This document shows positions 12,863 to 25,559 of a DNA stretch of 64,000 nucleotides, in pieces. Origin of the DNA: Mactromeris polynyma (lineage: Eukaryota; Mollusca; Bivalvia; Venerida; Mactridae); contig JASFXZ010000075.1 of assembly GCA_032209605.1 (NCBI GenBank), positions 1 to 64,000 on the forward strand, read 5' to 3'. Each line of letters starts with the position of its first letter. Position 1 is the first letter of the stretch. Position numbers and translations under genes: made by a program. A model generated the notes under the pieces. The model made no database searches. It was not told where the DNA came from and was given only the letters and a program-made list of their open reading frames with translations.

Positions 12863-13131
12863 TATCACCAACTTTTTTGAACGTATCAACCTTTTATATA
12901 CTTTATCAGACTTTAGTAAGATATAGTAGGGTATGATACATATAAATGAGACACGAATACACTGAAAATGATTCATGAATAACACCATGACATTGAACTT
13001 ATGATAAATGAGTCATTTTTGGGATAACATAACGTAAATAAATGTTGATGGCAGTTCTCTGCTTAAATAGGATTGACTTCATTATACAATCACTTTCAGA
13101 TAAGAGTTAACCGTGCATATATATGTCATAG

Positions 13132-13372
13132 GTATGGAGGCATATTTCTGCCACCAATTAAATACTTAATTTACTAGACAATTATGTGTATCACGTTAAA
13201 GAAACTAGACAACCACTTAATTAACTAGATAATTATCTTAATAATTGTTCATACCAGATCAATATCTTAACACGAAAAATAGTCTGATAGTGCCCACAAC
13301 TGCCACCACTTATATCACATAAATATCTAGTTAATTAAGTAGTTAACTGGTAGCAGAAATATGCCACCATAC
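13132..13372. mobile_element. MITE, GTATGGTGGCATATT family, copy 2
   Basis: The ends are GTATGGAGGCATATTTCTGC and the inverse GCAGAAATATGCCACCATAC, with subterminal CTTAATTAACTAG words on both sides. Length is about 240 bases with no coding potential. A decayed relative lies at 8726-8990. Confidence 0.82.
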
Positions 13373-14752
13373 ATAGGACAAGCAAAATATCACAAAGTTT
13401 TATCACAGAGGTTAAAATAAATTATTTAAAATCACATCTTTACAAAAATACTATATAATTTATATCATTATTGTCACATAATATTACATAAATTCGCAAC
13501 ATACATATATATACCTCAGGATAACCCATGAAGTTGTTCAACTTATTTCCAATGGGGTCCTTATGAATATTTATAGATATATCAAGGTCTCGACTTGTTA
13601 GCTGTTTTAGTTGAACTCATCAAATACTACATTTTATAATACTAAAAAGAAAGACAACTCTGATTTATTATAATATGAATGAATGTATGAGTTACATTTC
13701 CTCTTATCAGTAATCATATCAATAAAATGCAACGCTTATGCCATAACATGTGACAATAAATCTGAAAAATACTAAGCAGGTTAAGACAAGTTTAAACAAA
13801 ATCAGGATTGATAAATGATACATTATGCTTCTTCAGCACATTTCATACCACCAATATGGCGCAATTTCAATTCCCTTTTAAAAGTATACTGATTTTTCAT
13901 TTTCTTTAACTTGCGTGGAAGTGTGTTCCATTCCCGGATAGCTTTGTAAATGAAAGTGTTTGTAATAAAAGTACGATCCTGGGACACAAGAAAATGTTCA
14001 GCACTTTGACTACTCTGATAGGAATGAATGTTTGAAACAAGAGTAACATTGTCCTACATGTAAGTATGAAAAAAAACAGAGAAAACTCGTCGCTGGACTC
14101 TGTGTGTGCCTCCCCAAAACGAAAGCATTAAACGCCATATCACTTTGACCACTTTTACCTTGACAGAATGCAGTTATTAATAAAGAGCAATGATAGATGT
14201 CATACAGTAGAAGAGAGAGAATAAGTAGCTGCCAATTAAGAAACCAATTAAGTACATAAATAAGTCCATGACAATGCTTGAAATGAGTGGTTAACAAAAA
14301 CTTGATGTATCAGTATTTTTTAATTATTTATAAAGTTAAGTTCATTTCCACAACTTAGTTCAATTATCTTTATTCACTCGTCAGTTAAATACAGTCACGT
14401 GTTTTTATAACAATTCTGCTCATGAATATACGGACGCTGCACATCCATAGACGTCAGTACTTTTTAAGATAATCGGCGGTTTCAAAGATATAAATGCACA
14501 ATAACTTCAATGTAATACACTGCGTGATTTTTTTTCTTCGGTTTTAGCATTTTTTCATAAATACTTTGCATTATGTGTTACTATTTCTAAATTCGTAATA
14601 GTGAAGGCCAGAGAAGCTTAGACGACAACGATTTAAAATAAACTGGTTAGCAATGACAGTATCCAAGCGGATCAGTATCACCAAGACGCTTATATGATTT
14701 TTGAATAGAATAAGAAAGCGTCGTACGACCTGGAATTTCTAAGGACGCCAAA
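13373..14752. other. Intergenic and promoter side of the glutaredoxin-like gene
   Basis: No other gene is supported. A short spurious minus-strand frame lies at 14010-14297. Upstream of the glutaredoxin-like start there are a CACGTG E-box near 14397 and a GACGTCAG word near 14450. No TATA box is obvious, and the transcription start cannot be placed. Confidence 0.4.
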
Positions 14753-16273
14753 ATGGCGGGTGCTGGAGCAAAACCGTTTGTTGACAAAAAACTTGCACAG
14801 AGAAAAGTGATTTTATTTTCTAAAACAACCAGTCCAGCATGTAAATCTGTGAAAGAAGTTTTAAATGGGTATGGACTAAAATTCCCGAATTATGAAGCAG
14901 TTGAAATTGAAGCAAGACAAGACTGTAACCAAATTGAAAACTACTTCCAAATATTATGCCTTACCGACAGACGAGAGGTAGATAAAATGACCTGTTTTCT
15001 TTTTTAACTTCAATATTGAGATAGGTGTTGTTGCCATACATTGTTTGGGGGGACAAGCCTGGTTGCACCTAATTTACTTAACTGTATTTCTATTCACTAT
15101 TGGTTAGTTGAGGCTATAATACTAATAGTGAAGTGGTGTGGGGTAAGACGGCCGCTTGTTTAGCTCAGTCAGTAGAGCGCCATACTAGGAGTTCATAGGT
15201 TCAAGCCCCAACATTGGGCGCACTTTTCCCCCTCGATTTACTTTAATGGTGGCAGCGGTGTTTGACGGCCCACAGTGGTTGAGCCTCAAATGTCGGAAGG
15301 GTTTGGGGTGAAGTGGTGTGGGGTAAGACAGCCGCTTAATAAGCTCAGTCAGTAGAGCGCCATACTAGTGTTTAGGGGTCTGGGTGCAAGCCCCACATCG
15401 GGCACACTTTTCCCCCTTGATTTACTTTAATGTAATCAACTCGGTGACAACTGTTTATTATAGTCTTGACTACTGTATCTTCATGTTCATTACCATAGAA
15501 GGGCTAAATTGCATTTGTACTCTCTACATGATACCCTTGGCATTTAAGAACTCATGAACTTGCTCTGTATTAAAGCATAATATATCAGTGAGGTATGAGA
15601 AAGTGCATTCAGACAAATTTCTATAAACGTTATTTGTGAAGACTGTAAAGGAAACAAGAACAATAAATTGTAATTGGCAATATGTACAGTTGTGTTCTTT
15701 ATCATTGACAATCTTCTTCATAAAGTTATGGATTGTTCAAAAAGGAGAATGTACGCTTGGAATATTTTTTTCTAAATGACATATTATCAAGGCAAGCTAG
15801 TGAGTGTTTGCAAATTATTAATCAGGTTTCATTTTAATTCACACTAGTCGTAAGTACTCAGAATCTTTAATACATGTACTGACTACATAATCCTGCTCAT
15901 CTGTTATTTGACAAATTAATCCATATTATGATAAACTCATACATCATGTATGTATACTTTCTTCCATACAGAGTAGGTACAGTATCTAAGTAAGTGGAAC
16001 AAATTTGCAAACTGTCCGTCAGATCAGACAGACTATTCAAAAGCCAATGTTTTATTCTTGATGAATTATCAAAATTCAATTTTTTCGCTACCCTACATTC
16101 TGTGTCACAACCATACCATCTGATATCCCCGTTAACCAAAGAACTACTCTTTATTGCAGGTTCCTCAACTCTTTCTCAATGGGAAATATATCGGTGGTGA
16201 ATTCGAAATCACAAGAATGCATGAATCTGGAGATCTCGGCAAGCTTCTAGTTACTGCTGGTGCTTTAAAATAA
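14753..16273 (+). CDS. Glutaredoxin-like protein with an S-P-A-C active-site motif
   Basis: Two exons, 14753-14977 and 16160-16273, join in phase 0 (GAG|GTAGAT to TTATTGCAG|GTT) to give 112 residues. The ATG sits in a CAAAATGG context. The fold markers of the glutaredoxin family are present: KVILFSKTT at 18-26, then SPAC at 27-30 where the family has C-x-x-C, and the cis-proline strand VPQLFLNGKYIGG at 76-88 followed by acidic and basic helix residues. The first, normally nucleophilic, cysteine is serine, while the second (C30) is kept. Classical glutaredoxins reduce disulfides or glutathione adducts through the first cysteine, so this protein may be a non-catalytic or altered member. Reading into the intron would give an 84-residue truncated form. 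The intron holds a SINE dimer. Confidence 0.88.
15130..15431 (+). mobile_element. tRNA-derived SINE, head-to-tail dimer with 180-bp period
   Basis: GAAGTGGTGTGGGGTAAGAC starts at 15130 and again at 15310, exactly 180 bases apart. Each unit has an A-box-like TAGCTCAGTCAGTAGAGCG (second copy AAGCTCAGTCAGTAGAGCG), a B-box-like GGTTCAAGCCC (second GGTGCAAGCCC), then TTTTCCCCCTCGATTTACTT. The cloverleaf stems do not close well enough for a working tRNA. It sits in the intron of the glutaredoxin-like gene, on the same strand. Confidence 0.8.
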
Positions 16274-18230
16274 ACATTCTTACCAAATTATGGACATGAG
16301 TGTGATTGTGGTGGAAGGAAATATATGTGATATTTGTTTATGTTCTCTTATATAATATAGTCTGTTTTATAGTTATCTATATACATAGAATGCAATAGTA
16401 ATGTTCTTATTTATTATTTCACACATTTATACATAGATAATGGCAATAGCTCATGTATAAAAAGAGATTCAACATACAAATCCCTCATGAAATGTGATAT
16501 GTTATCATTAGTTAACTACAAATACATGTATCAGTCTGATGGGTTCTTTATAAATACAAGTTTAATCAGCAATAAACCCATTATTGAAATAAAAAATATT
16601 TCTGTTACGATAATTTACAAATCCTAAATTTTAAGTAAGTCCAGTATAAATTAATTGCTCATCAATCACACCTGTCCCCTAATTTTCTTCCTTTCCCCTT
16701 TTGTCATGTCTGCTATTTTCATTCTGTCTTCTATTTTTTTGTGCTGTCCCATATTTATTGTACTGTTCCAAAAATGTATTTGCTTAAAAACACCAGAAGT
16801 TTGGTGTGAGATAGAAATGCATCACTTTCACAGAATAACACTTCCCCATTCCCGGAAAGATGATTGTATACTGTGCTCAGTTAATTCATAATGACCTAAA
16901 AAGAAACATTTCTGAATGTTTTATTACCATTTTAAAACAAAGAATCTGTCCTGGAGTACCAGTAATAAAACTTTTTTTATTTTGGTACAAATCAGTATAA
17001 TATTTATACATGCATGATTTTGCAAATATTAAGCAATTCATTATCTCTATATAATACAAAGCAGTGTCAGCATTAAATAAAAGCAATATAAAAAGATATT
17101 AAGATTGAACTTTCCTTTTTAATTGTGATTTTGTTTTATTTACTTTTTCTAAGCATTCTTTTACTGTATTTGTATTTGCTCTCTGTTACTTTTCCCACTC
17201 TGTATATCAGTATGTATGTTGATTTCATTATAAGATTGGCCTTGTGCTTTTTGAGTACTTGACAGACATTTTGTATTCTTATGGTCAGCTCTATAGTTTA
17301 TTTACTATACCACACTGAACTTTGATCTTGTAATTGTAATATATGTTGAGGAAATATGTATATATTTACCAAGTATGATTTAATCTTGGTCTTACCCAAC
17401 TTTGGATGAAATACCTGATTCAAGGGAGACAACTAGCTTGGACAATTTTCAACTGATCATATTTCCTATGTATATAACAGTCATATATAGGCAATGACTG
17501 CATGTTGTACACTTGTGCAAGTTACAAGTTGGAAATAAATAAATAATGTATACATTACAAACTTGGGGAAGTTTACTGGTGAACTGAGTTAACTTGTTGA
17601 ACTTCATACAATATTTTGTACTGGAAATTTTGAAAGCTTTGTTGCGAGGAAAATGATGTTAACTGTATTCTTGACGGTTGTTATCTTTCTTGTCTACATT
17701 TTGATTAACTTGATTTGAACGTGAATTGCTTGTCTCTGTGTTAAATGTTTTATGTTAAGGCAGAGGACTTTAGTTGGTAAAAAACGTACAGTTGATTGGT
17801 ATCTATCAGTAACATTAACAGTCTTACATAATGCTGAGATAGAAACAAAACTACTTTGAAGTGTGATGTATACTGTAACAGTATTTTATATTTCCTAAGC
17901 ATTATTTTGTTATGTAAAATATCTGTATGAAAGTTAAATGTGAAGTTGATCATTTTCAAATAAACAGAGTAACCTCCCTTTGACAGAATAAATATTTTAG
18001 AGTGTCACTAAAGACATATCACACACACATACTTATATTATATATATGTGTATATATTCTTTTTATAAATGCTATTTATACAATGCATTATGCCAAATGT
18101 GACCTATATTAATGCTGTTGTTTTATACTTTCATATTTATTTACATGATTATATATATTTGTTGCAACTCTTCATCTTGTTGTTTCAATAAATCTTAAGC
18201 TTAGATACAATAGTTGTTGTTACTTTTATT
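16274..18230 (+). other. 3' UTR and downstream region of the glutaredoxin-like gene
   Basis: There is no further coding sequence. AATAAA occurs at 18187-18192, and other AATAAA words lie nearer the stop (for example near 16588 and 17535), so the true 3' end is uncertain. The region is AT-rich with short (AT) runs near 18040. Confidence 0.4.
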
Positions 18231-18713
18231 TTACATCAAATCATTGTGCCGGACACAGAATTCTGTAAAACAGTGCTGAACTCTCTAGAAATGAAGATCA
18301 ATACGTTCAAACTAAAGGTGTGTTAAGTCATCAAATGATCGAATGACAAGTGCTGAACTGTAACCCAAGTTTGGCACTATTTAAAGGGTCTGTTTGCTGT
18401 GTCCTGATCTTACTTTGTGATATCATGAATGTAGGCAATACATTAAAAAAAGAACACATCTTGCAACTAATTTTTTTAACTATATTTCTCATGATCACAA
18501 CAGTGAACTAGAATTACTGCTGCGGGCTGTCTATTCGGAGACACAGCAGTTTGAGGTGGTAGGTTATGAGAGTGGTAGCATAGGTCTCACTATAACTGCA
18601 AACTCGACTCACTAACAAATATTTTTTGTGATAACTGATACAGTAGTTAACTAAATGCCTCAAATGATTATTTATTTATTCAGTCTCTGATTTGTGAGTA
18701 GAAGTTTTCAGTT

Positions 18714-18813
18714 ACTGATGACATACTGGTAGAAAGCACTGATGACATACTGGTAGAAAGCACTGATGACATACTGGTAGAAAGCACTGATGACATACTG
18801 GTAGAAAGCACTG
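18714..18813. repeat. Minisatellite, 24-bp unit, four copies
   Basis: ACTGATGACATACTGGTAGA plus AAGC repeats at 18714, 18738, 18762 and 18786 with almost no divergence. It lies in the gap between two convergent genes. Confidence 0.95.
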
Positions 18814-19181
18814 AAACAATTAACGTATCTGGACACATGGCCATCCTTAAATTGTTCACATTTAGTACCCCGACTGGCCAGACAATGGCTCTCTGGAGAA
18901 AGATCTTTCAGCCATTTCCCTGTATATTACAGGTGTATAGTTACAAGTATTTCAAAAATATTTGACAAACTAATCTATCCCAAATATATAGCGATGAGAT
19001 ACTTTGAACAAAAAAAAACAAAAAATTGGAGGATGGCTTTGTAGTACTGTAAACAATATTCTACTGTCAATACAGAAACATATCTGCTTGAATGGATGAC
19101 CAAACACATGATTGACCGACTGACCATTTAACTATCACCCTGAGCAACACAACAAACAAGAGAATAGTTTTATGTAGATGT

Positions 19182-21532
19182 TTTATTCAATACAATACAA
19201 CCAAAATGAATATTTCATATAACATACAAACTACATATAATACCTGGTTATATTGTTACAATTTCTCCAATAAATAATATGATAATAAAAGCATCCTACC
19301 CAATACTTCACAGTAACATGCACATATTGGTCTGGAAACTGTTGGTTTGGTTATAAAAATACTGAATTTACAAGCAAATTGTCAAACTATAAGCTTTCTA
19401 TAAGTAAACATGTAAGCTTCAAGTTTGTAAATTATTGTGTCACCTCTATTGAGTTATGTACGGTAATCAAAATGTTTTGTATGTACATAGTCTCAAAATA
19501 TGTCCAGTAATAATTTTAAGAAAATGACATGTTAATGCCTTCATACAGATGTAGTTACTCTAAAACATTGAATCGTAACTTTACTTTAAAGTTTCCTGAA
19601 AATTGCAATACACGAGATAGTTCCTATGCTAGCGCTTACTGGGAGCATAGGTCAGGATAGAAAATCCAGGTATCGAACACAATTATTTGTGGTTTTGGGA
19701 AACATGTAAGAAAGTGATAATGCAGTGTTGTATGAAGGCAATTGCCAACTACATTGTATATTCTCATAGTTTATGACTACGGATATTTTTGTCAAAAAAT
19801 AAGACTTCCTCTTTTAAGTAATACAGAAAAAAATACAGTAAAATTTCGGTATTCATCATTAAAACATGCGGTCGGCATTATGTTCCATCATGGGAAATGA
19901 ATTGTATGGCCTTAAATTCTGATAGAGATTAATAAACGATTGGTTATTGGCACATATACAAAAATATTGAGACATTTCATCACACACATACATATATATT
20001 ACATGTACAGTAAAAATTCTTGGAAAGGTAAAGCTCTAAGGTGACACACTAAAGGATCTGTTAGAATTAATGCATCAACTCATGTTAACAAGGTCACAAT
20101 AACGCAATTGTTTAAACAACATATTAACTCTACTTATCCTGACTTAATCCTTAATTGTCTCGTTAATAGGATGTGTATATTTTAAATGTTTGCAGAGCCA
20201 CTGAAGAGTTCTTGTGTTAGAAAATGAAAAGTTATTTACTAACCAACAACATATTTCCTCAACTACTTAGTACATGTACATGTAGTATCAATATGTTGGT
20301 AACATCAATTAAAGAGAGAAAAGCAAACAGTACATTATAAAATGTGTATCTGTCTGTATCACAAACATAGTATGCATGTAGCTATGTGGGGTTTGCATTA
20401 TGAGATGTGTTTACCTGTCAGGTTAAATGTTAGATTGAAGTATTGTTTTTGGGAACAGTCAAACTAGATATTATTATTTGTAACAATCATAACTTTGGTT
20501 GCCAAAAATACAATATATCATTCTTTGGATATCTTAAAACCATAACCAGTAAAAAAGACATGTGTTATCAATAATCAATAAATTGAACAAGGCACAAGTG
20601 ATATATCATAATATGAATACAAAAATATAATAAATATTGCATTACATGTATTATGATATTGGTCATTCATATTGATGACTAGATTTTTGTCCTTATTTAA
20701 CAATATGTATACATTACAATGGATACGAGTTTATTGTTTTAGAGCTTGTATTAGTCTGAAATAATTTATTCAAATTGCTTCCTTTTGTAACAAGCATACT
20801 GACATACAAATCTGGGAACTTCTTTGTAATTTTATGATGACTATGGTTATGACAATTAATTAAAAACAGGGTAAAACTATAACATATTTTCGTCATCATT
20901 AAACAATCAGGAGTAACATGTCTTTCAGTCAACTGCGTACGATAAAAGCAAATTGTAAGCCATTCCGACAATCGAGGGATGATTCATAAAGCCTGATCCA
21001 ATACGTTTCTTACAAATCAACATGCCATATATTTCATTTTACATACTGCAAGTTTAATAAAAAAAATCCCACGTTCAAGCAGAATGTACTTAAATCAACA
21101 GATGGTTTGAAAAATAATAATATGAAGACAATGGATCAATATGATTTACAACTGGTTATGCACGACAAGGAAAACTGATTATTGGTAAATGCATCAAATA
21201 ATCCTTTAATTTCCAATATCTTTTCACAAAAATACAATGGGTGCAGGTAACTCGATCAGTTTATTTCATTAAATGGTTTACATGATATGCTGTATAAAGG
21301 CAAAATCCCTACTTTTACTTTGTGTTAATTTTAAGGCTGTGAGAACAAATATTTGGGGTACAGGTCAGGAAATCAAAAACAAACATATTTTTTTCATTAG
21401 GCCTTAATATATTTTAGGCCTTAAACCCAGAGATAAAAACCTTCCAAAACGTGTATATGTTGTACCTGGCACTTTATGATTAAATGGCTGTACAATGAAC
21501 CTAGAATAGTCTATACAATGTCTGAGCAGCGT
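19182..21532 (-). other. Probable 3' UTR of the EGF/FN3 membrane protein gene
   Basis: No coding exon is seen. On the minus strand an AATAAA (plus-strand TTTATT at 19182-19187) is a possible polyadenylation signal, which would make a 3' UTR of about 2.3 kb. TTTATT words nearer the stop (near 21260) allow a much shorter one. Confidence 0.35.
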
Positions 21533-24500
21533 TCAGGTATCATCATCATTATCAATTAATGTAGTTTCAGTTAGTAAGTTCTCTTCATCATCAGTTTCTA
21601 CGTCTGTATCAACAAAACCATCATCATCGTGGTCACTAGTGGCGTATTCTAACACAGTGGATAGAGGAATGGTTTGCTCGTTTCTTGCAGTAAATGAAGC
21701 ATAACCTCTCGTTCGTTTATGTTTAAGTTGATATTGTGGTTTGCCGGGACAATTTGGTGGATATATTGAGATCTTTTGGTTCGTACTTGCTGTTTTGTAA
21801 AAGAACATGTCAGGACAATCGTCGTCCAGCGAGTCTACCATCTTTAATTTTGGTAATGTCCGATCACGATTATTTACGTGTGATTTAACATCCTTTGCAC
21901 AAATAAGCATTGGAAGAAAATCATTCCTTTTAGCAACAGCGAGTATCAATAATAAAATAAATATTCCTACACAAGCTATACAGGACACAAGTATTACATA
22001 TACTGTAGGAACAGACGGCTTTGGTGTAGTTGTTACATACACACACGCTGGTCCAATATCATTATGGTTGACTAGATTTAAATCACACATGTAAGTGTAG
22101 TCAACATTGGCACAAAATATATACTTGGTATTTTCAGTAAGACCTGATATTGTTGATACTTTCTGTGTAAGATTTGGAACAATATTGCACTGCTGTCTTT
22201 GATTGCTGGTCCAGTAAAATATACTAAAACTTAACGTTAATGATTGCGTAGAATTTACTTGTACGAACTTATTATGAAAATATTCCTGTGATATGTTGTC
22301 ACTGTTTCTTCCATTTCTTTGAGAACTGTCTGCATCTGTGATATAATTAGGCTTCGTTTGTGGAACTATATCCCATCGTAAAGTAGCTGTTGTCCTAGTA
22401 ACGCTGACCAGTAACAGGTTTGCACGAGATTCACAATGCCGGCCGAGCCATCCATGAGCACATAAACAATGAACTGTGGTCACATTTAAATCTAAATCTG
22501 TTATAATACTGCATGTACTGTCGTTCAGACAGGAATCACACATCTGAGTGACGGTGTCTGAAATATACAGATAAACAACAATATAGTCACATTTCTGTTG
22601 TTATAATGCATATAATTGAATAACAAATACTGAAATCAAACAAAACAAAGTGTCATAATGGCCCCTTAATGCAAACCAGAGCACCTAATACAGTTTGTAT
22701 CCTGACATACATTTCATTCACAAACATTTTACCAGGTTTCATGTAACTATATCATGTATAAAATGTGGCAGTTCACAGATTTTTACACAGTTTTCTATAA
22801 TTTGACCATATTTCTGATCTTAGAACTTGTTTCATTCAGAGAACATTCTGACCAGGTTTGATAATGTTTGAACATATATTGTAACCTCTACAGTGATCAC
22901 CCTGATTTCCCTGATCACTATGACAACCCATGACAACAGTGATCACCCTGATTTCCCTGATCACTATGACAACCCATGACAACAGTGATCACCCTGATTT
23001 CCCTGATCACTATGACAACCCATGACAACAGTGATCACCCTGATTTCCCTGATCACTATGACAACCCATGACAACAGTGATCACCCTGATTTCCCTGATC
23101 ACTATAACAACCCATGACAACAGTGATCACCCTGATTTCCCTGATCACTATGACAACCCATGACAACAGTGATCACCCTGATTTCCCTGATCACCATCAT
23201 AAGTTAATGGTTAACCTTTAGCACAGGAGACTGTCACAAGTTCACTCCCTATATCCCTTCTAGAGTTCTCTCCCTTTATCTTTCTAGAGTTCTCTCCCTA
23301 TATCCCTTCTAGAGTTCTCTCCCTTTATCCTTTCTAGAGTTCTCACCGTATATCCTTTCTAGAGTTCTCTCCCTTTATCCTTTCTATAGTTCTCTCCCGT
23401 TATCCTTTCTAGAGTTCTCTCCCTATATCCCTTCTAGAGTTCTCTCCCTTTATCCTTTCTAGAGTTCTCTCCATATATTGTTTCTAGAGTTCTCTCCCTT
23501 TACTTGTTCTATATATATATATATAGGGCTGTTAAGAATATTGACAGCGAACATATGAATATATTATCTGGACCATCACATTTCAAAATAGGTGTATTTG
23601 GTTGTGTTTTGATACAAAACTAATCCAAACAGCTGTTATAGTTTTATGCACAAGAGCATTTTGTTACCTAAACTGACATGGATCAGTCCTGAACATTCAT
23701 ACACCTGTTCAAGGCCAATCTAACAGCACTATATATGTTTATATAGAAACTTTAGAAGGGATATAGATAGAGAACTCATGACAATCTCGTGTGCAGACCT
23801 TAAGCACCTCTGAGGTAAAACAAATGGTGGCAAGTTTCTGTATAGTTTTACTCAATTACAGATAAGACCAAAAAATTGGTGGTAGGTCACTATAATCAAA
23901 TCATTAGTTGTCAAATTCATTGTCATTCATAGACCTAAAGACCAATGTTATATGTATGTTGAGATTTTATCAAACATTATAAATGTCGTCCACATCTTCA
24001 TCACACATAATTATCTATTTGACATTTAAACCTTCTAGTTTCCTCACTTCCTGTAAGTTAGACATCTTTTGTTTTACATGTTCTTTGTTTTAATGAGACC
24101 CATGGCAACTGTTTGAGTGATTTTTATTAATACAAAATAGAAGAAACGAATTATTTTTAAAAAAGATGGTCGGCGCAATTTGAAGGTTAAGATTGGTTGT
24201 GCAAAATAAAAAATGTGGAGATGTTACACTTGCTGGTACTCGAGATCCAAAATGGATTTCTGTAAATTCACCGAAATTGAGTGTATTTCGGTAAATTAAC
24301 GTACCCTTTATCGAGAGGTTAACCAATCCGCTGCAAGGTTACAAACGTTGTTCGGTTGAAGAGAAATTGCCTAGCAAAACCATGTTAGTACGGCTGCGCC
24401 GAAAAACAAGATTAGTTGACCATATTGGATTCATGATGAGAATACTGTAATTGTGTATACATGTACTGTGTACTGACAGGTCCAGTAATACTCCAAATGA

Positions 24501-25559
24501 TATTTGTATTGGTTGACTATAACCCAGGTGCACTTTTTTCAACTTGATTGATAGAATTAATGTTTATATTTTGGTAACAGATTACAATTATAGGGACTGT
24601 GACATGAGTGCATTTTAAAGAAAACTGCACAATATATATTATATAGCCTGGAAGCTTCATAGATATAAAGATTTTGCTAAAACAAAAGACATTTTTGAAA
24701 AGTCAGTTTATCACTTCTGGTTTATACATGTACCTCACAATTTAATTAAATCTGTTCCCAAGTAAATAGTTATCCATCAGGTATTTCATAGAAATTCAAT
24801 CATGAAAAACAATTATTTCTCAGTTAAACGTAAACAACATTGTGTTCCAATGGCTTTGTTGAATTCATCTGAAAATGAAAGCACTTTCATATCCTATAAT
24901 GACAGATTATGTAACAACATAATGAATGAATGATGAAACTTAACAGAATGATTGTAAAATGACTCACACTTACTGTTGGCAGACAGCTTTATATGTAATT
25001 TCAACTGTAAAGTTTCATTGTAAACTAATACAATTACATTTTATTATCCTATAATTTGCTCAGTTTTGAAGGGACGGTAAAAAAGTAGTCGTTACTAAGG
25101 GTTTCTCTGGCTATAAATTACTGAGAGAACTGACTGTACATCGTACATCGTACTGCTGGGCCCGTATTCACTAACATTTTAAGCCTGAATTTGAGACTTA
25201 GTCTTAAACATGTTTCAAAGTGGTTGAACAAGAAATCACTCCCAAAAATCACTACTGATCCATTCATACCAGCTTTCTTGACGCTACAATTCTTGTGAAT
25301 TAGAAAATAAAAGCTTAAGTCTCAACATGTAAATTGAATCTGAAGTCTGAAAACAATTTAGTGTATACAGGCCCAGTTTGTATTCTGTAACTCTCTGAAA
25401 TATCCAGCTATGAGGGGCAGTCATAAAATCTACACTATGGTTATTTTGTTATGTATGTATTTTACCTGTAGATCCAATAAATGTAATAACCAGTAGATAA
25501 ATAATGTAGAACTCTACAATATTGCTTGATGTATGTATCCATGGTAACAGGGTATCCAT
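21533..25559 (-). CDS. Type I transmembrane protein with EGF-like and FN3-like extracellular region
   Basis: Two coding exons on the minus strand, 25559-25466 and 22557-21533, join through ACAG|GTAAAA and TTTCAG|ACACC with matching phase. They give 372 residues. Residues 1-31 hold a hydrophobic signal segment (FYIIYLLVITFIGST). An EGF-like module has six cysteines at 38, 41, 47, 62, 64 and 73 with the C-x-C-x8-C ending. About 77-208 looks like a fibronectin type III region with several N-x-S/T sites. A membrane helix lies at about 217-240 (VYVILVSCIACVGIFILLLI), followed by a 130-residue cytoplasmic tail ending in an acidic stretch. An out-of-frame ATG lies just upstream of the chosen start. 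I do not recognise a named orthologue. A receptor or adhesion role is plausible but inferred. The intron holds two minisatellites and MITEs. Confidence 0.8.
22891..23205. repeat. Minisatellite, 46-bp unit, nearly seven copies
   Basis: CAGTGATCACCCTGATTTCC followed by CTGATCACTATGACAACCCA and TGACAA repeats with starts at 22891, 22937, 22983, 23029, 23075, 23121 and 23167 (last one partial). Copies differ at one or two bases. It is inside the intron of the EGF/FN3 gene. GTGATCAC in each unit is an 8-base palindrome. Confidence 0.96.
23221..23795. mobile_element. MITE, ACAGGAGAYTGTCAC family, copy 1, with internal 25-bp minisatellite
   Basis: The left end reads CACAGGAGACTGTCACAAGT. The right end is its inverse, ACTCATGACAATCTCGTGTG. 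Inside the left arm, TCTAGAGTTCTCTCCCTTTA plus TCCTT repeats about eleven times (roughly 23255-23500). The right arm has the inverse GAAGGGATATAGATAGAGAA once. So the array seems to be an expansion of the subterminal repeat. A second, compact copy is at 39797-39998. Confidence 0.75.
25157..25376. mobile_element. MITE with GGGCCCGTATTCACTAA ends
   Basis: The left end is TGGGCCCGTATTCACTAA and the right end TTTAGTGTATACAGGCCCA is its imperfect inverse. Subterminal AAGCCTGAATTTGAGACTTA and AAGCTTAAGTCTCAACATG also face each other. It is about 220 bases long, non-coding, and in the intron of the EGF/FN3 gene. Confidence 0.7.

Noticed and set aside
15145..15225. Possible functional tRNA gene
   Set aside because: A and B boxes are present, but the stems do not close and the 180-bp repeated body marks it as a SINE.
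21807..22094. 95-codon plus-strand frame
   Set aside because: It is the antisense shadow of the EGF/FN3 gene exon.
22891..23205. CRISPR-like array
   Set aside because: The units are contiguous 46-bp copies without unique spacers, and the genome is eukaryotic.
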